Assembly (NCBI GenBank): GCA_030847615.1 | Contig: JAUMIR010000005.1 | Location: forward strand, 109,211,116-109,275,115 | Origin: Gambelia wislizenii | Lineage: Eukaryota; Chordata; Lepidosauria; Squamata; Crotaphytidae | Length of the DNA stretch: 64,000 nt | Direction of reading: 5' to 3' | In this document: positions 1 to 9,740 of the stretch, one piece after another | How the letters are laid out: every line of letters begins with the position of its first letter | How positions within the stretch are numbered: position 1 is the stretch's first letter | Made by a program: the position numbers and the translations under genes | The notes under the pieces: generated by a model | Told to the model about the DNA's origin: nothing | The model's database searches: none | The model's input: only the letters and a program-made list of their open reading frames with translations

Positions 1-985
1 ATGTTAAGCCCTATCTGACTGTATCATAACTTAAAGTGTATTAGGCTTCGCACAGACTTCAGCAGTTCCTTTACAAAATTCATCAGAAAAGAATTTGTAC
101 CGCCACCACCACCACCACCACCACCACCATCATCCTATCACTGAGTGCTTGGCTAAATCAAATGTCAACTGTTTTCTATTGTTGTGACTGAGAGCAATAT
201 TATTTTTATGTGCCCCACACAGGAGATATCTATGAATTTAACAAGAAATAACATACAGGAATTGGTGAAAATTTCATTTGTACATTTTTGGACACTTTTC
301 TACATTTTTATAAAACACTATCTAGACTTTTCTGCAAAAGTTATTGTTTCCTCCAAAAATTGACCCAGACTGCACCCATGGCTCAACACATTGTAAGGCA
401 TAAAATACTTGTTTCTTGCACAGAATATTGAATTCACATTTTGCCCAGTATCTTGGCTTCTGTAAGGTCTATAGATGTACTTTCAAATAAATATATAAAT
501 AAATAAAGCTTGAAAATCAGGCCAGCCAAAAAGTGTCAATGGGCACTGGATGACATGCCAGGAATCTGGGTAAAATCTGGCCAAATGGGTAATATTACAA
601 CTCTATGCATTCCACAGGGTTATGCCAGCATATTTTTGAAATTAGACATGATTCACAATATTTTATCAATTCACCTATAATTTAAGGGACATTTTTTGGA
701 ACTCTTTGGAGATACACAATTTGAGGAACTTAAACAGCATTAATGTGACCACAAAAGATTTATTATATAGTTAGAATTAAGCTTCATTAAAAGAAAAGAT
801 GTCTTCTGTGATAAAAAACACCAGTTACTAGCTTGGGCTGGTTATACTAGCTATGATCTTATCTGTATTGTAATAGTTTGACTGTAATCATACATGCTCC
901 CAGCAACCTCTAACCTAAGTAACTTCAATGATTTGTATGTGGAACTGCCTTTGAAGACGGTTTCGAAGCATCTATTATGGCAAAA
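1..985. other. Unassigned AT-rich DNA
   Basis: No open frame of note and no recognisable repeat family apart from a CAC trinucleotide run at 103-129. I see no exon-like or RNA-like structure. Confidence 0.5.
103..129. repeat. (CAC)n microsatellite
   Basis: About nine uninterrupted CAC units ending in CAT. Simple repeat with no coding context. Confidence 0.95.
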
Positions 986-989
986 AATG

Positions 990-1200
990 GCACCAAGTTT
1001 ACTTACTGGAATTGATCATTATGGTCATACTATGCCTTTATCATCTTCACTGGCTCCCAATTAGTTTCAGGGCCCAATTCAAAGTGTTGGTATTAACTTA
1101 TGAAGCTATTCCCATACACAGCTTGGTCCAAGAGTATATGAAGGAGCATCTTTCATTTATATTCATGCCTGACCCCTGAGATCATCATCAGAGTACCGGT
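990..1200 (+). mobile_element. Degraded L2-type LINE fragment
   Basis: One plus-strand frame near 1050-1115 reads LHWLPISFRAQFKVLVLTYE. That matches the conserved C-terminal block after the RT domain of L2-clade LINEs, and is close to the copy on the minus strand at 51.4-52.06 kb of this window. Frames are broken on both sides. The fragment is old and non-functional, and its limits are approximate. Confidence 0.65.
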
Positions 1201-1398
1201 ACCTACTTCAAGTGGCCTTACATGGTAAGATATGTCAAGTGGTGACTCAAGCATGGGCCCTTCCAGTAGCAGCCACCCCAGTTGACAGAATAGCTTCTCA
1301 GAGCGATCATGCACCTTCTTGTTGATTTTTTCAGCATTTGGATATTCTTATTCTCTCAGGATTTAAAATCTTCTAATCTTCTATTTCTGCTGCCATTA

Positions 1399-1578
1399 GT
1401 GTTGCCAGATTGAAAACTGGAGGTGGCTCCTGTCCCTTTAAGGGTTTGTGAAGAAGTGGGAATTTCAGAAGGTGTTGCTTATCATGCAACCAAGTAACAG
1501 ACAACACTGGTGAAGTTGCCTCTTTTAAACAACCAATAAAGGGACAGGAGTCCTCTCTAGTTTAAAAACTGACAACCC
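1399..1578. mobile_element. Fold-back MITE (180 bp), flanked by TA
   Basis: Left terminus GTGTTGCCAGATTG and right terminus CTGACAACCC begin inverted arms of roughly 50 bp. Both arms contain the block CTCCTGTCCCTTTA in opposite orientation. TA dinucleotides lie immediately outside at 1397-1398 and 1579-1580. A TA duplication fits a Tc1/mariner-type non-autonomous element, but the superfamily is inferred only from this. Confidence 0.6.
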
Positions 1579-1584
1579 TAGCTT

Positions 1585-3333
1585 TGGGGTGTTATTTGTT
1601 TTTCTCACATATTCCCTTGAGGGCTATGAACTACTAATAAATCACTGTAATTAATGAATGAATATAGAGATTTCCCCTTTTCGGAGTAAGCAATTAGGAT
1701 ACCATTTTGAAAGACTACACAATTTTTTAAAAAGTGTTTTAATAGCAGCGGTAGTACATTTCTGCACACACACATTTACTCATTTACTCATGTATTCCAA
1801 CATACACCCACGGGGCAGTGGGGGAAATGCTTTCCTATAATAATGTTGAAAAGGTCATAAAGAGACCACTTATTTCCACTCAAACTGAAGTTTTTTTCTA
1901 ATCCTTGAGGAAAAATCCTTAACCAAATGGACAACTCTCCGCTCTTCATTTTCATAATTGGGTAGAGAAAGCTGAGGGTGTCCACTCTATCAGTCATAAG
2001 GCAAAAGGCAAGCTAGCCTCAGTTTACTCACGCGGCAGAATGCCAGCCTAATGAGCTGGCAGAATCTTGAGGAGAGGTGTTAGAAGGGACTGTACTCTTT
2101 CAAATTAGAGATCAACATTTTGAATGCTCCCTACAAATATGTTTTTTATATCCTTTCTGCTGGTAGAAAACTAACTCAGCTCAGAGAGAATGAGACCAGA
2201 AAAATCTTTCTCCCTCCTCTGTAAATTTTCTTCTCACAGGATTCTTTTCTCCCCTCATTCCAACCATACAAAAGCATCCACCTGAAGCCCTAAATGGTAT
2301 AAGCCACTCTGCCACCACAGGGCTATAACAGTGATTCTCTTGCCAATGTAGATTAGGACATGTACTTATTAAAGCATGAAGGCAGCATTAGAAAATAAAT
2401 TAGGGGTGGGGATGACTTATTCCCTACAACATTTTTCTATTTTGCTTGGAAGCCTTTAGCTTTTCACTCTGTAGCAAGAGAAATAATATATCTTAACAAT
2501 TCATACATTCCTCATCATGTACTGGTAGCTCTTTTATCATAACCTTTTTAATTTTTTTTCTTCCCTTGTAGTATAGCTTGCACTAACCGATGGGAATTAT
2601 CTTTCTCTTTCTCTACCTGCATCTGCTTTAGATTCTACACACATGCATGCACACACACACACCACAAAGTAATACCTAGAGGGAAAGAATTTCAAAACAC
2701 AGTGCCAGGAGATTGAGGTGAATCATGTACTTGAAGGACTAAATTAAGCCCCGGTGTAACTGAAGTGATTTCACATAGTTAATCCAGAGGTCCTTTGGTC
2801 CTAAGGAGTTACGAAAGTGAAATAGACCTAGTAAAATATGCCTGCACCACCACATGTACTGGTTTTTCTACCATTTCATCTAGCAAATTATGGAAAATCT
2901 AGCTTTTTTTTAAAAAAAAATGAATAACTAAAAAAATCTTATCAGTAAGGTGGCCAACTTTATAACAAAGCAGTGAGAGTGATTAAAATGCTTGGGAGGG
3001 ACTGCAGTGTGTGTGTGTGTGTGCATGTGTGTGTGTGTGTGATGACCTCTCCAATCTAAAGATACAATGAATGAATACTTTCACATGTTGTCCTGATGCT
3101 TTGAAAAATCCCATTGAGACAATTGTCATTTGTCATAAGACTGTGTGATTTGGGATTTTTTTTTAAAAAAAAAGTCACACACCTAAAGCACACACACACA
3201 CAAAACAGTTTTGTGCCAAAATGCTTTTTAATAGAAAACAATGTCCTTTGCACAAAACTGGTGGCTGAGATTCTATGCTCACAACTCAGTTGCATAACTA
3301 TCTTGGTTGCGTAGCTATATAGTGTGCCCCAGC
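1585..3333. other. Unassigned AT-rich DNA
   Basis: No gene recognised. Contains a GT microsatellite (3007-3040) and short poly-A/poly-T tracts. The open frames at 1.66-2.0 kb and 3.06-3.34 kb show no domain or codon pattern and are probably chance. Confidence 0.5.
3007..3040. repeat. (GT)n microsatellite
   Basis: GT dinucleotide run interrupted once by GCAT. Confidence 0.95.
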
Positions 3334-3351
3334 CTAACCCCACAAACTAAC

Positions 3352-3590
3352 TTTACTGGGCATCTAGACACATGGAGAGAAGTGGGTCCTTTCTGTTGGA
3401 GACTGGGGCATTGACAGATGACGTTTCCACCAGCCAATGAGGCTGCACTAAGGAAGGGAGATAGGAGTCCTGCTTCTGATTGTTGCAGCCTTGCTAGGTC
3501 GTGGGAGAGGAGGTGGAAATACCACCTGCCTGCACCGCAGTTTCCAACAGAATGGACTCCCTTCTCTCCATGTGACTGGTGCCCAATAAA
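3352..3590. mobile_element. Fold-back (MITE-like) element
   Basis: Arm 3352-3409 (with ACATGGAGAGAAG and CTGTTGGAGACTG) pairs as an inverted repeat with 3536-3590 (CAGTTTCCAACAG and CTTCTCTCCATGT). Shorter internal blocks around 3422-3450 and 3490-3530 also pair. I found no convincing target duplication, so the true ends may lie a little outside. The open frames on both strands here (117 and 73 codons) are by-products of the palindrome. Confidence 0.6.
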
Positions 3591-3933
3591 GCAGATCCAG
3601 GGGGCAGTTAAAATGGTGGCAATAATATCACAAACATAACTATGTAGGGACCATGAATATGGATCCACTATGGATGCATGGGGGGTGCAATGATAATATT
3701 TGATACATTAAAGTTCAAATTGTGAACAGCTGTGCGTTTTATTTCTATTCGAAATATTTGAAATATTTTTAAATAAAATATTTTTTTAAAAAAAAATAGC
3801 AGTAGCTGATGTGCTAAACAGGGCCGGTTTAAGGGATTTGGGGGCCTCCTGCAATACTTTATTTTGGGGTCCCCATATGTTTATCTCGGGTCAATGTAAC
3901 CTAACCTATTCACAGTACAGGATGTTCAGATTA

Positions 3934-4186
3934 CAGTAGGACTCCTGTATCCATTGATTCATTATCCACTGATTCAATTATCCACAGGACACAAAATAGC
4001 ATACCTACCTTAGAGTCTTCCTAAAAAATGTGTCCTCTCTAGCCATTTTCTAGGTCCTCCAAGGCAACTCTGTGGTATTTTAAACCAGAAGTCCCGTTAT
4101 TTTCAATTGTGTTCACTATTACTCACGGTTTTCAGTATCTATCCCCCCACCGAACCAATCCCCAGTGGATAAGGGGGAGCTACTAT
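3934..4186. mobile_element. Tigger/pogo-like MITE
   Basis: Starts CAGTAGGACTCCTGTATCC after a TA. Ends AGTGGATAAGGGGGAGCTACT, resembling the complement of the start, as in vertebrate Tigger-type MITEs (CAG..GGCCCTC..TATCC). The right terminal base and TA are mutated. It shares the block GTGTCCTCTCTAG with 57.80 kb. Confidence 0.55.
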
Positions 4187-4220
4187 TTTACATAATTTGC
4201 CACCAATATATTATAGGCAC

Positions 4221-4222
<2 letters not shown>

Positions 4223-4254
<32 letters not shown>
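4223..4254. repeat. (CA)n microsatellite
   Basis: Sixteen uninterrupted CA units just before the LINE fragment end at 4264. Confidence 0.95.
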
Positions 4255-4256
<2 letters not shown>

Positions 4257-4263
4257 ATATATA

Positions 4264-4626
4264 TGGCTTTTCTTCACAAACGAAGATTCAGGAAGGACTC
4301 ATCCCGCACTTTCTGCAAGCGCGCTGATGACTAAAAAGGCCAATCTGAGATAAACAAGTCCGGTTGCAAAAAGCACAGCAGAAGGTCTCCTTGGGTGATG
4401 TTTTTGGGTTGTGATACTTTCTGCGTTGTCGTTTCTCTTCAAGACTTGTTCGTCGTGAGTTCTCAAATAAGGCTGCAGCATTGTGGATAGTGCGTCTCCA
4501 TGCCTCCCGATGTGAGGCCAGGGCGGACCACTGTTGGTGATCAATTTGGCCGAGCCTGAGATGTTGTTTCAGGGAGTCTTTGTATCGCTTTTTTGGAGTG
4601 CCCCTCTTACGCTGACCCGTGGCGAG

Positions 4627-4632
<6 letters not shown>
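4264..4632 (-). mobile_element. Non-LTR retrotransposon 3' fragment (zinc-finger C-terminus)
   Basis: Minus-strand frame starting near 4632 encodes ELATGQRKRGTPKKRYKDSL, then a helical basic stretch, then a CX2CX12HX3C finger (CAFC...HQRAC) and the stop. This is the end of a LINE pol protein of the kind carrying a WAGHV-R-M block after the RT, and it matches the copy at 23.9-24.4 kb. The 5' side is cut off exactly at a (TA)n array, and its 3' end lies beside a (CA)n array. The clade (RTE, R4 or other) cannot be settled from this fragment. Confidence 0.75.

Positions 4633-4659
<27 letters not shown>
4630..4659. repeat. (TA)n microsatellite
   Basis: Fifteen TA units abutting the truncated LINE fragment. 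Confidence 0.95.
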
Positions 4660-4662
<3 letters not shown>

Positions 4663-4708
4663 CTTATTACCAATTAACATAATGGTGTAGATTTCCTCAA
4701 AGAAAAGA

Positions 4709-5293
4709 GTGGACTACAAGCTAAACATGAGTTGGCAGTGTGATGCAGCAGCAAAAAGAGCCAATGTGATTCTAGGCTGCATTAATCGGAGTAAAGTGCC
4801 TAGATCAAGGGGGGAAAAAACAGTACCACTCCATTCTGCTTTGGTCAGACCTCACCTGGAATACTGCGTCCAATTCTGGGCACCACAATTCAAAAAAGAT
4901 ACAGAGAAGGATGGTGGGAGGTCTGGAAGTCATGGCCTATTGGGAGCAGCATAGGGAGCTGGGTATGTTTAGCCTGGAGAAGAGAAGGTTGAGAGGTGAC
5001 ATGATAGTCATGTTTAAATATTTGAAAGGATGCCATACTGAAGATGGAGCAAGCTTGTTTTCTGCTACTCTAGAGACTAGGATATGGAGCAGTCGGTTGA
5101 CACTCCTGACACTAAGAGATGTTCAGAAGTTGAATGCACTGCCTTGGAGTGTGGTAGAGCCTCCTTCTTTGGAGGTTTTTAAGCAGAGGCTGGATGGCCA
5201 TCTGTCACAAGGGTTTTGATTGTGTGTTCCTGCAGGGCAGAAGAAGATTGGATGGGATGGCCCTTGTGGTCTCTTCCAGCCCTATGATTCTAG
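4709..5293 (+). mobile_element. CR1 LINE, 5'-truncated, broken
   Basis: The plus strand encodes the CR1 RT C-terminal region in two frames: [13 protein letters not shown] and [18 protein letters not shown] (4709-4954), then [18 protein letters not shown] and [14 protein letters not shown] (4911-5219). A frameshift and small deletion near 4905 break the protein. The 3' end, with CCCTATGATTCTA near 5280-5292, is the usual CR1 tail. It lies inside the hAT element 3819-7075. Confidence 0.9.
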
Positions 5294-5397
5294 GCTGAAT
5301 TCAGAGCCTGGGAAAGTTAGTTTTGGATTATACCTCCCAGAATTCCCCTGACAACACCCTTCTCAAGTTCTGCTTGCATTGTTCCTTTTTCAGCATT

Positions 5398-5765
5398 CTC
5401 TAGCCCAGTGGCTCTTAACCTGGGGTCCACAATGTCCTCACAGGGGGTCCACAAAGGCTTGAAGGCTACTTGGCCCACCTCCTCTCTGTAGTAGGGCAGC
5501 CACGTTAGAGAAACCAAGGCAAAGGATGGCTGGCTGGATTGGCCTGAACATTGCTATTCAATCCACTTGCATGAAGAAGCAAGAGTGTCTCTGAGGGAAA
5601 GTTTAATGGATGGTGTAATTGTATTACTGTTGTTCTTGTTGTTGTTATCTATTATTATTAGCTTTTATTATTAGGGTTTTAAATCTTGAGTTAAGTCTTG
5701 GGGCAACAATAGATATTTAAAGGGGGTCCCTTGTAAAGAAAAGGTTAAGAACCACTGCTTTAGCC
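5398..5765. mobile_element. hAT MITE, 352 bp
   Basis: Element 5406-5757 starts CAGTGGCTCTTAACC and ends GGTTAAGAACCACTG. It is flanked by the near-perfect 8-bp duplication CTCTAGCC (5398-5405) / CTTTAGCC (5758-5765). No coding capacity. Nested in the larger hAT element. Confidence 0.88.
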
Positions 5766-5884
5766 CAATGGCTCTCACATTACACTAATGGGATACTGAT
5801 GTTTTAGTGGCAACAATAAAACCATTGTTCCCAGTAATATTACTCCAAATTTTAATTTATATTCTTTACATTCTTCTGTTAAAA

Positions 5885-6115
5885 GAGCCAGAGTGTTGTA
5901 GAAGTTTCAGCATTGCACTATGACTGTGGAGACCAGGGTTTGAATCCTTACTCAGCCATGAAAACCCACTGGGTGACCTCGGGCAAGTCACACTCTCTCA
6001 GCCTCAAAAGAAGGCAAAGGCACACCCCCTTTGAACAAAGCTTGCCTAGAAAACCCCATGGTAGGTTCACCTTAGTCAGAAATGACTTGAAGGCACATAG
6101 GCAAACACACAAATT
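5885..6115 (+). mobile_element. Sauria-type tRNA-derived SINE
   Basis: tRNA-like head with a B-box-like GGTTTGAATCC (5938-5948), then the SINE body CTGGGTGACCTCGGGCAAGTC-like block, and a 3' tail AGTCAGAAATGACTTGAAGG. That tail corresponds to the Bov-B-related tail of squamate Sauria SINEs. It has diverged from a functional copy. Confidence 0.8.
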
Positions 6116-6119
6116 CCTT

Positions 6120-6845
6120 TGGCAGGTTGAACTCAGTTGGCAGCAAGGGGAGGAAGCAGAAGACAAAGGGGGAAAGGGAGGAAGGGGAGAGAAACCAGGA
6201 CATTTTAAGAGCAGCTGGAAAGATGGGATGGAGGGGATATATGTGGAGTGTGGCTGCCCAATGGGAACCCTTGGGGGCACCCTTCTTCACAATAGAGGCA
6301 GGAGAAAGAGAGAAGAGAGATCGGACAAGACAGAGACAGGAGGGAACGGAGGAAAGAAGCCCTGAAGGGGGAAGGGACCACCTTTCCCTGAGAGAGCAGG
6401 TGACAATGAGAGGGAAAGAGATGACTCTCACACACACACTCACTCACCCCTCTCTGACATAAATAGGAACACACAGCTGGCTTGCATTTTTGAGGATCCT
6501 CTGGGAAGAGGGGGGCAAGGGAGCAGCAAACTCCTCCCAGCTTCAGCCACATGAAGGGCAGCTTGTTCTGCTGGATGAACAGAGGAAGAAGGGAGAAAAG
6601 AGAAAGGAGACACTACTTTTTTTATAAAGGCCCCATGGTTACTGCATGAGGTTTTTGGCTTGCTCTCTTGCTCGCTCTTTCTCTTTCTCTCTCCTATTTT
6701 TTCAGGAAGAGAGTTAGGAGGGGCCCCCTGCAGCTTGCCCTGCCCACCACCCTGCATGGCAGCACCCCCATGACTCCCGTCAGCCTGAGGAGCCCTCACA
6801 GTCACCCACCCACCCACCAGCCTTTCTCTCTTGAATCTCTCTCCT
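6120..6845. other. Purine-rich unassigned segment within the hAT element
   Basis: Strongly G+A-biased on the plus strand, which keeps several overlapping frames open on both strands (up to 125 codons). None shows a domain, and the overlapping openness reflects composition rather than coding. Probably original hAT-element or captured sequence. Confidence 0.45.
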
Positions 6846-6847
6846 CC

Positions 6848-6905
6848 TAATAATAATAATAATAATAATAAAATTTATTTATATCCCGCCCCTCTGCAAG
6901 CTCTC
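6848..6905 (-). mobile_element. L2-type LINE 3' tail fragment
   Basis: AAT run followed by ATTTATATCCCGCCCCTCTG. This is the complement of the L2 3'UTR end (GGGCGGGATATAAAT plus ATT tail), seen also at 51.4 and 55.85 kb. Confidence 0.75.
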
Positions 6906-7096
6906 ATACAGGCAAGCAAATCTGTCCATTTCCAGCAGCCTCCAACTGCTCCAACTCAGTGCTGTTGCCCCACCTCTGCCTGAGGAGGGTGTCGGGGGGC
7001 ATGCACGATGGGCTCCCATGCACCAATGGGGCCCTCTGTGCCTGTGGGTCCTGCGGGTGCTTTAAACCGGCCCTGGTGCTAAAGCATGCAATATTG

Positions 7097-7212
7097 CTGA
7101 AGTGGGCAACTGTCGGCCTCCAGATGTCTTTGGTCAACTATTGACACTTTTAGCCACAATAGCCAATGATGATGGCTTATGAGACTTTGGAGGGCAGAGT
7201 TGTCCACTACTG
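7097..7212. mobile_element. Short fold-back MITE
   Basis: AGTGGGCAACTGTCGGCCTCC at the left pairs imperfectly with GGAGGGCAGAGTTGTCCACT at the right. This resembles common squamate hAT MITEs. No clear target duplication. It lies 14 bp outside the large hAT element. Confidence 0.45.
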
Positions 7213-7764
7213 CTGTACAGGTTGCCTATCAAATGTCTATGAGCAGCATATGCCTGTCTCTTCCATCTTATAGTCCCTACCTCCTTCAGAATCCTTAAAT
7301 AAGCTATTGCTGATGAACCCACGAAATAACAAGACCACATACAGAAAGCTTGGGTTGAAACATAGCCCATTTTTCTTTAAACTATCACTTACTTATGTTT
7401 TATCCTGAAATGTGAAAAAGGTGGGCAGCAACCTAGTGTGGGAGCAGCTGGGAGAGGTGGTCTCTCCCAGACCACCCCAGCTTCCCCTGGGCAAAGCTCC
7501 TGGACCTCAAGGAGAAGCAAAGCAATAGTTTGCTCCCTGATTGGCCTGCCACTGGAAGACTAATACAAGAATCCGACCCCAAGTCACTTGACTTAAAGTG
7601 AGGGCTAAACCCTCAGGACAGCCCCAAAGACAGCCCTACCCCCCTGTCTCATGACATGTAGGGGAAGCTTCAGATACCTCTCCTTCACCAAATGGGTGCC
7701 AAAGGTGTTCACTGGAATGTAATTCACCCCCACTACCTGTCACAGATAAGGGGAAAGCATCTGT

Positions 7765-8346
7765 TTACCTCCTATACCCCGTCAGGCTGGCCAAAAGGTT
7801 CATTATACCCTGTTGCAGATCTCCCAGGAATATCTGGTTCCCCACTTTTGATAGGTAGATCCCATCAGTTCTGTAGAATCTGGGCCCTTGATATATTATT
7901 TGGGGATGAGTCAAGAAAGGTTTCAACCCTCTGGCCATAGCACTACAGATTTCCCTATTAACCCTACAGGCTGTGTCAATACACCAGGGATCTCCCTCCC
8001 CTGGCTGTACTTGCCTGGGCAAAATTACTGACTACATAATCACCACATCTGGCCATGAAGACTAGATGACCTCCATGTCTTTTATTGCTTGAATGATCAG
8101 GGCCTTGCCATTTAACAAACCTAGGTCTTTACCCCCTAGGTGAATGACTAAGACATGTGGTGGAGGCTCAAAGCACCCTTCAAAAAGTAGTGGCAGCAGA
8201 TTGCCTAGTCCTAGGTGGGATCTGAAATTACCGTTCCAAGCTGGGTGTGCTGCCCAATAAACAAAACTATGGCTTCGGATCAGGACATAATGCCTCACCA
8301 GCCATGATGTAGAATCTGCAAAACAATAAGAGCAACCGTACCACAT
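7765..8346 (-). pseudogene. SGNH hydrolase of Ngaro-like element, decayed
   Basis: Two minus-strand frames (8346-8062 and 8022-7765) carry the blocks of the SGNH/GDSL hydrolase found in some YR retrotransposons. SHSFVYWA stands where the nucleophile block lies, PPPHVLVIHLGGKDLG corresponds to the GGND block with the Asn replaced by Lys, and RTDGIYLSKVGNQIFLGDLQ corresponds to the D-x-x-H block with the His replaced by Tyr. Two of the key residues are therefore lost, and a frame break separates the halves. It follows the recombinase directly, the same order as in copy 3 at 21-22.9 kb. The family is inferred from motif order. Confidence 0.65.
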
Positions 8347-8347
8347 C

Positions 8348-8548
8348 TTAGTGTTTCAGATACCTCTGATAAGCCAAAGACCTCCAGAGCCCAATCTTCC
8401 AGATAAGTTGAGGACTGATGTCTATCTCAGATGTGGTTAAGACAGCCCCAATTCTAAATGAATGGGCACCAAATGTCACTGGTTTTAATCCCAGCAAAGT
8501 TAGGGTCCTGGAATTGATGGACCAGAACCTGGTATTTACCGTAGTCAA
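8348..8548 (-). pseudogene. Tyrosine recombinase C-terminus, decayed
   Basis: The minus-strand frame contains AHSFRIGAVLTTSEIDIS followed by IGLWRSLAYQRYL. This matches the H-x-x-R ... G-R-W ... Y block of the intact recombinase at 45998-46894. The GRW is LWR here and upstream frames are broken. It was part of the YR that integrated the element. Further N-terminal remnants probably extend to about 8830. Confidence 0.7.
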
Positions 8549-9244
8549 AGCATGACAGAATAGAGGGCCAGGATATATTCCCCCCGACCTGAGTGTATTC
8601 CCTTAACATCTGCACCGGACATAGGGCCTACTCACTACAAATATGGAGCTAGTAGCTTTTGCTGCTGTCCTTGGGTGCCCTGAGATGCACAACAACCCCT
8701 CTGGCATTCTGTTTACAGTGACCTCTGTGCAACCACTTCCCAAGGGTTGGTCACACAGGGGTCAGACTTGCATCTGTAGTTGGGTGTGAATGAGGTCCCA
8801 CCTCATGGTAGGATGCATAGCCACCCTCATCTTGATAGATTCATCAAACAAAAGTCACACCAGATCTGGAAGTATACATAGGCTCCATATATGATATCTA
8901 TGTGCTGTATCATGGTGTTACCTGCCCTGATACTCCCCCCCCCCCGGCAACTCTTCCGATAATTCATCAATTGGTAATATTTAATTAATTGGCTTATTGG
9001 CTTATTATTGGCACTCCACATTGTTGGTAGTAGACCAGGGTCTCCCAAATGAAAGGACTCAATGTGTGCTCAGAAAACCAGTACAAAGTATCCAGTATCC
9101 AGTGCAAATTCCTTAAAAAAAAAAACAGGAGTAATTAAGCTATCCCTCTTTGAACTGATGAGTTAGGGAGGAAATGGGCTAATTCTCTTGGATATACATA
9201 GAAGTGAGCCATTTACTAATTCAGTCAAGGTAGCCAGACAATCA

Positions 9245-9740
9245 TTGCCGTCCGATTGTGGAATAAAGAGACCACACACGAAATGGGGTGAAATAAAGTA
9301 TTTTTTTATTCAAATCAACCTATTGAATTCCCTCTAAGATCTTCAGCAGGGGGAGGCAACCTGGAGTGACCAGCTAAGGCAGTAGGTCTATGCTAGACCA
9401 CACCCCTCAGCCTTCTCGGGCAAACACCTGGGTCCTGGAGAGGAACCCCAGCTGCCTGGGGTTGCTCTCCAGCCAGCCCGCATCTGGACGATTAACCCAA
9501 AAGTCCCTCACCCAAGCCCCATGGATTGGGGTGAAGGATTATCCTTTAGGTAACCCCAAGGCGGGTATCCTTCTGTCCCTTTAGACCCCACAACCTGAAG
9601 TGGCCCTTCCAGAGACCCTACCTTCACCAAAATCGGTGCCAAGGTGCCTACCGAAGTGACGCCTCCCCCTTCCCCACCACAATAAGAGGGAGTTAACCTA
9701 TTTAGACACCACCCTAGCCAATTGCCCAAATACTGCCATC
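9245..9740 (-). mobile_element. Ngaro/DIRS-like relic, copy 2 (3' end only)
   Basis: Sequence from 9245 (CCGATTGTGGAATAAAGAG) to about 9690 closely matches 61690-62130: ATCTTCAGCAG, ACACCTGGGTCCTGGAGAGG and AAGGATTATCCTTTAGG. Only the 3' non-coding part is present, and it diverges before the hydrolase. It is the youngest-looking pair with copy 4. Confidence 0.65.

Larger units (their letters stand above)
3811..7083. mobile_element. hAT-type element with nested insertions
   Basis: Element 3819-7075 begins CAGGGCCGGTTTAA and ends with its exact reverse complement, TTAAACCGGCCCTG. It is flanked by a perfect 8-bp direct duplication, GTGCTAAA, at 3811-3818 and 7076-7083. A CAGGG terminus with an 8-bp duplication is diagnostic of hAT transposons. 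Most of the 3257 bp is later insertions: a Tigger-like MITE (3934-4186, ends imperfect), a LINE fragment (4264-4632), CR1 (4709-5293), a hAT MITE (5406-5757), a Sauria SINE (5885-6115) and an L2 tail (6848-6905). I see no transposase, so it was probably non-autonomous. Its own remaining sequence includes the G+A-rich stretch 6120-6840. Confidence 0.85.
7317..8830 (-). mobile_element. Ngaro/DIRS-like relic, copy 1 (YR + SGNH hydrolase)
   Basis: The lower-coordinate end (7317-7400) matches the ends of three other minus-strand copies at 9.25, 21.01 and 61.69 kb (block GAGACCACACAC..GGGTGAAA, diverged here). Read on the minus strand, the order is tyrosine recombinase remains (about 8830-8348), SGNH hydrolase remains (8346-7765), then a 3' non-coding region. 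Frames are broken and catalytic residues are changed, so this is a dead copy. The 5' limit is uncertain, and no RT is visible. Confidence 0.7.

Noticed and set aside
5913..6850. Overlapping frames of 110-150 codons on both strands
   Set aside because: Purine-rich composition and a SINE explain them. No domain and no consistent frame.
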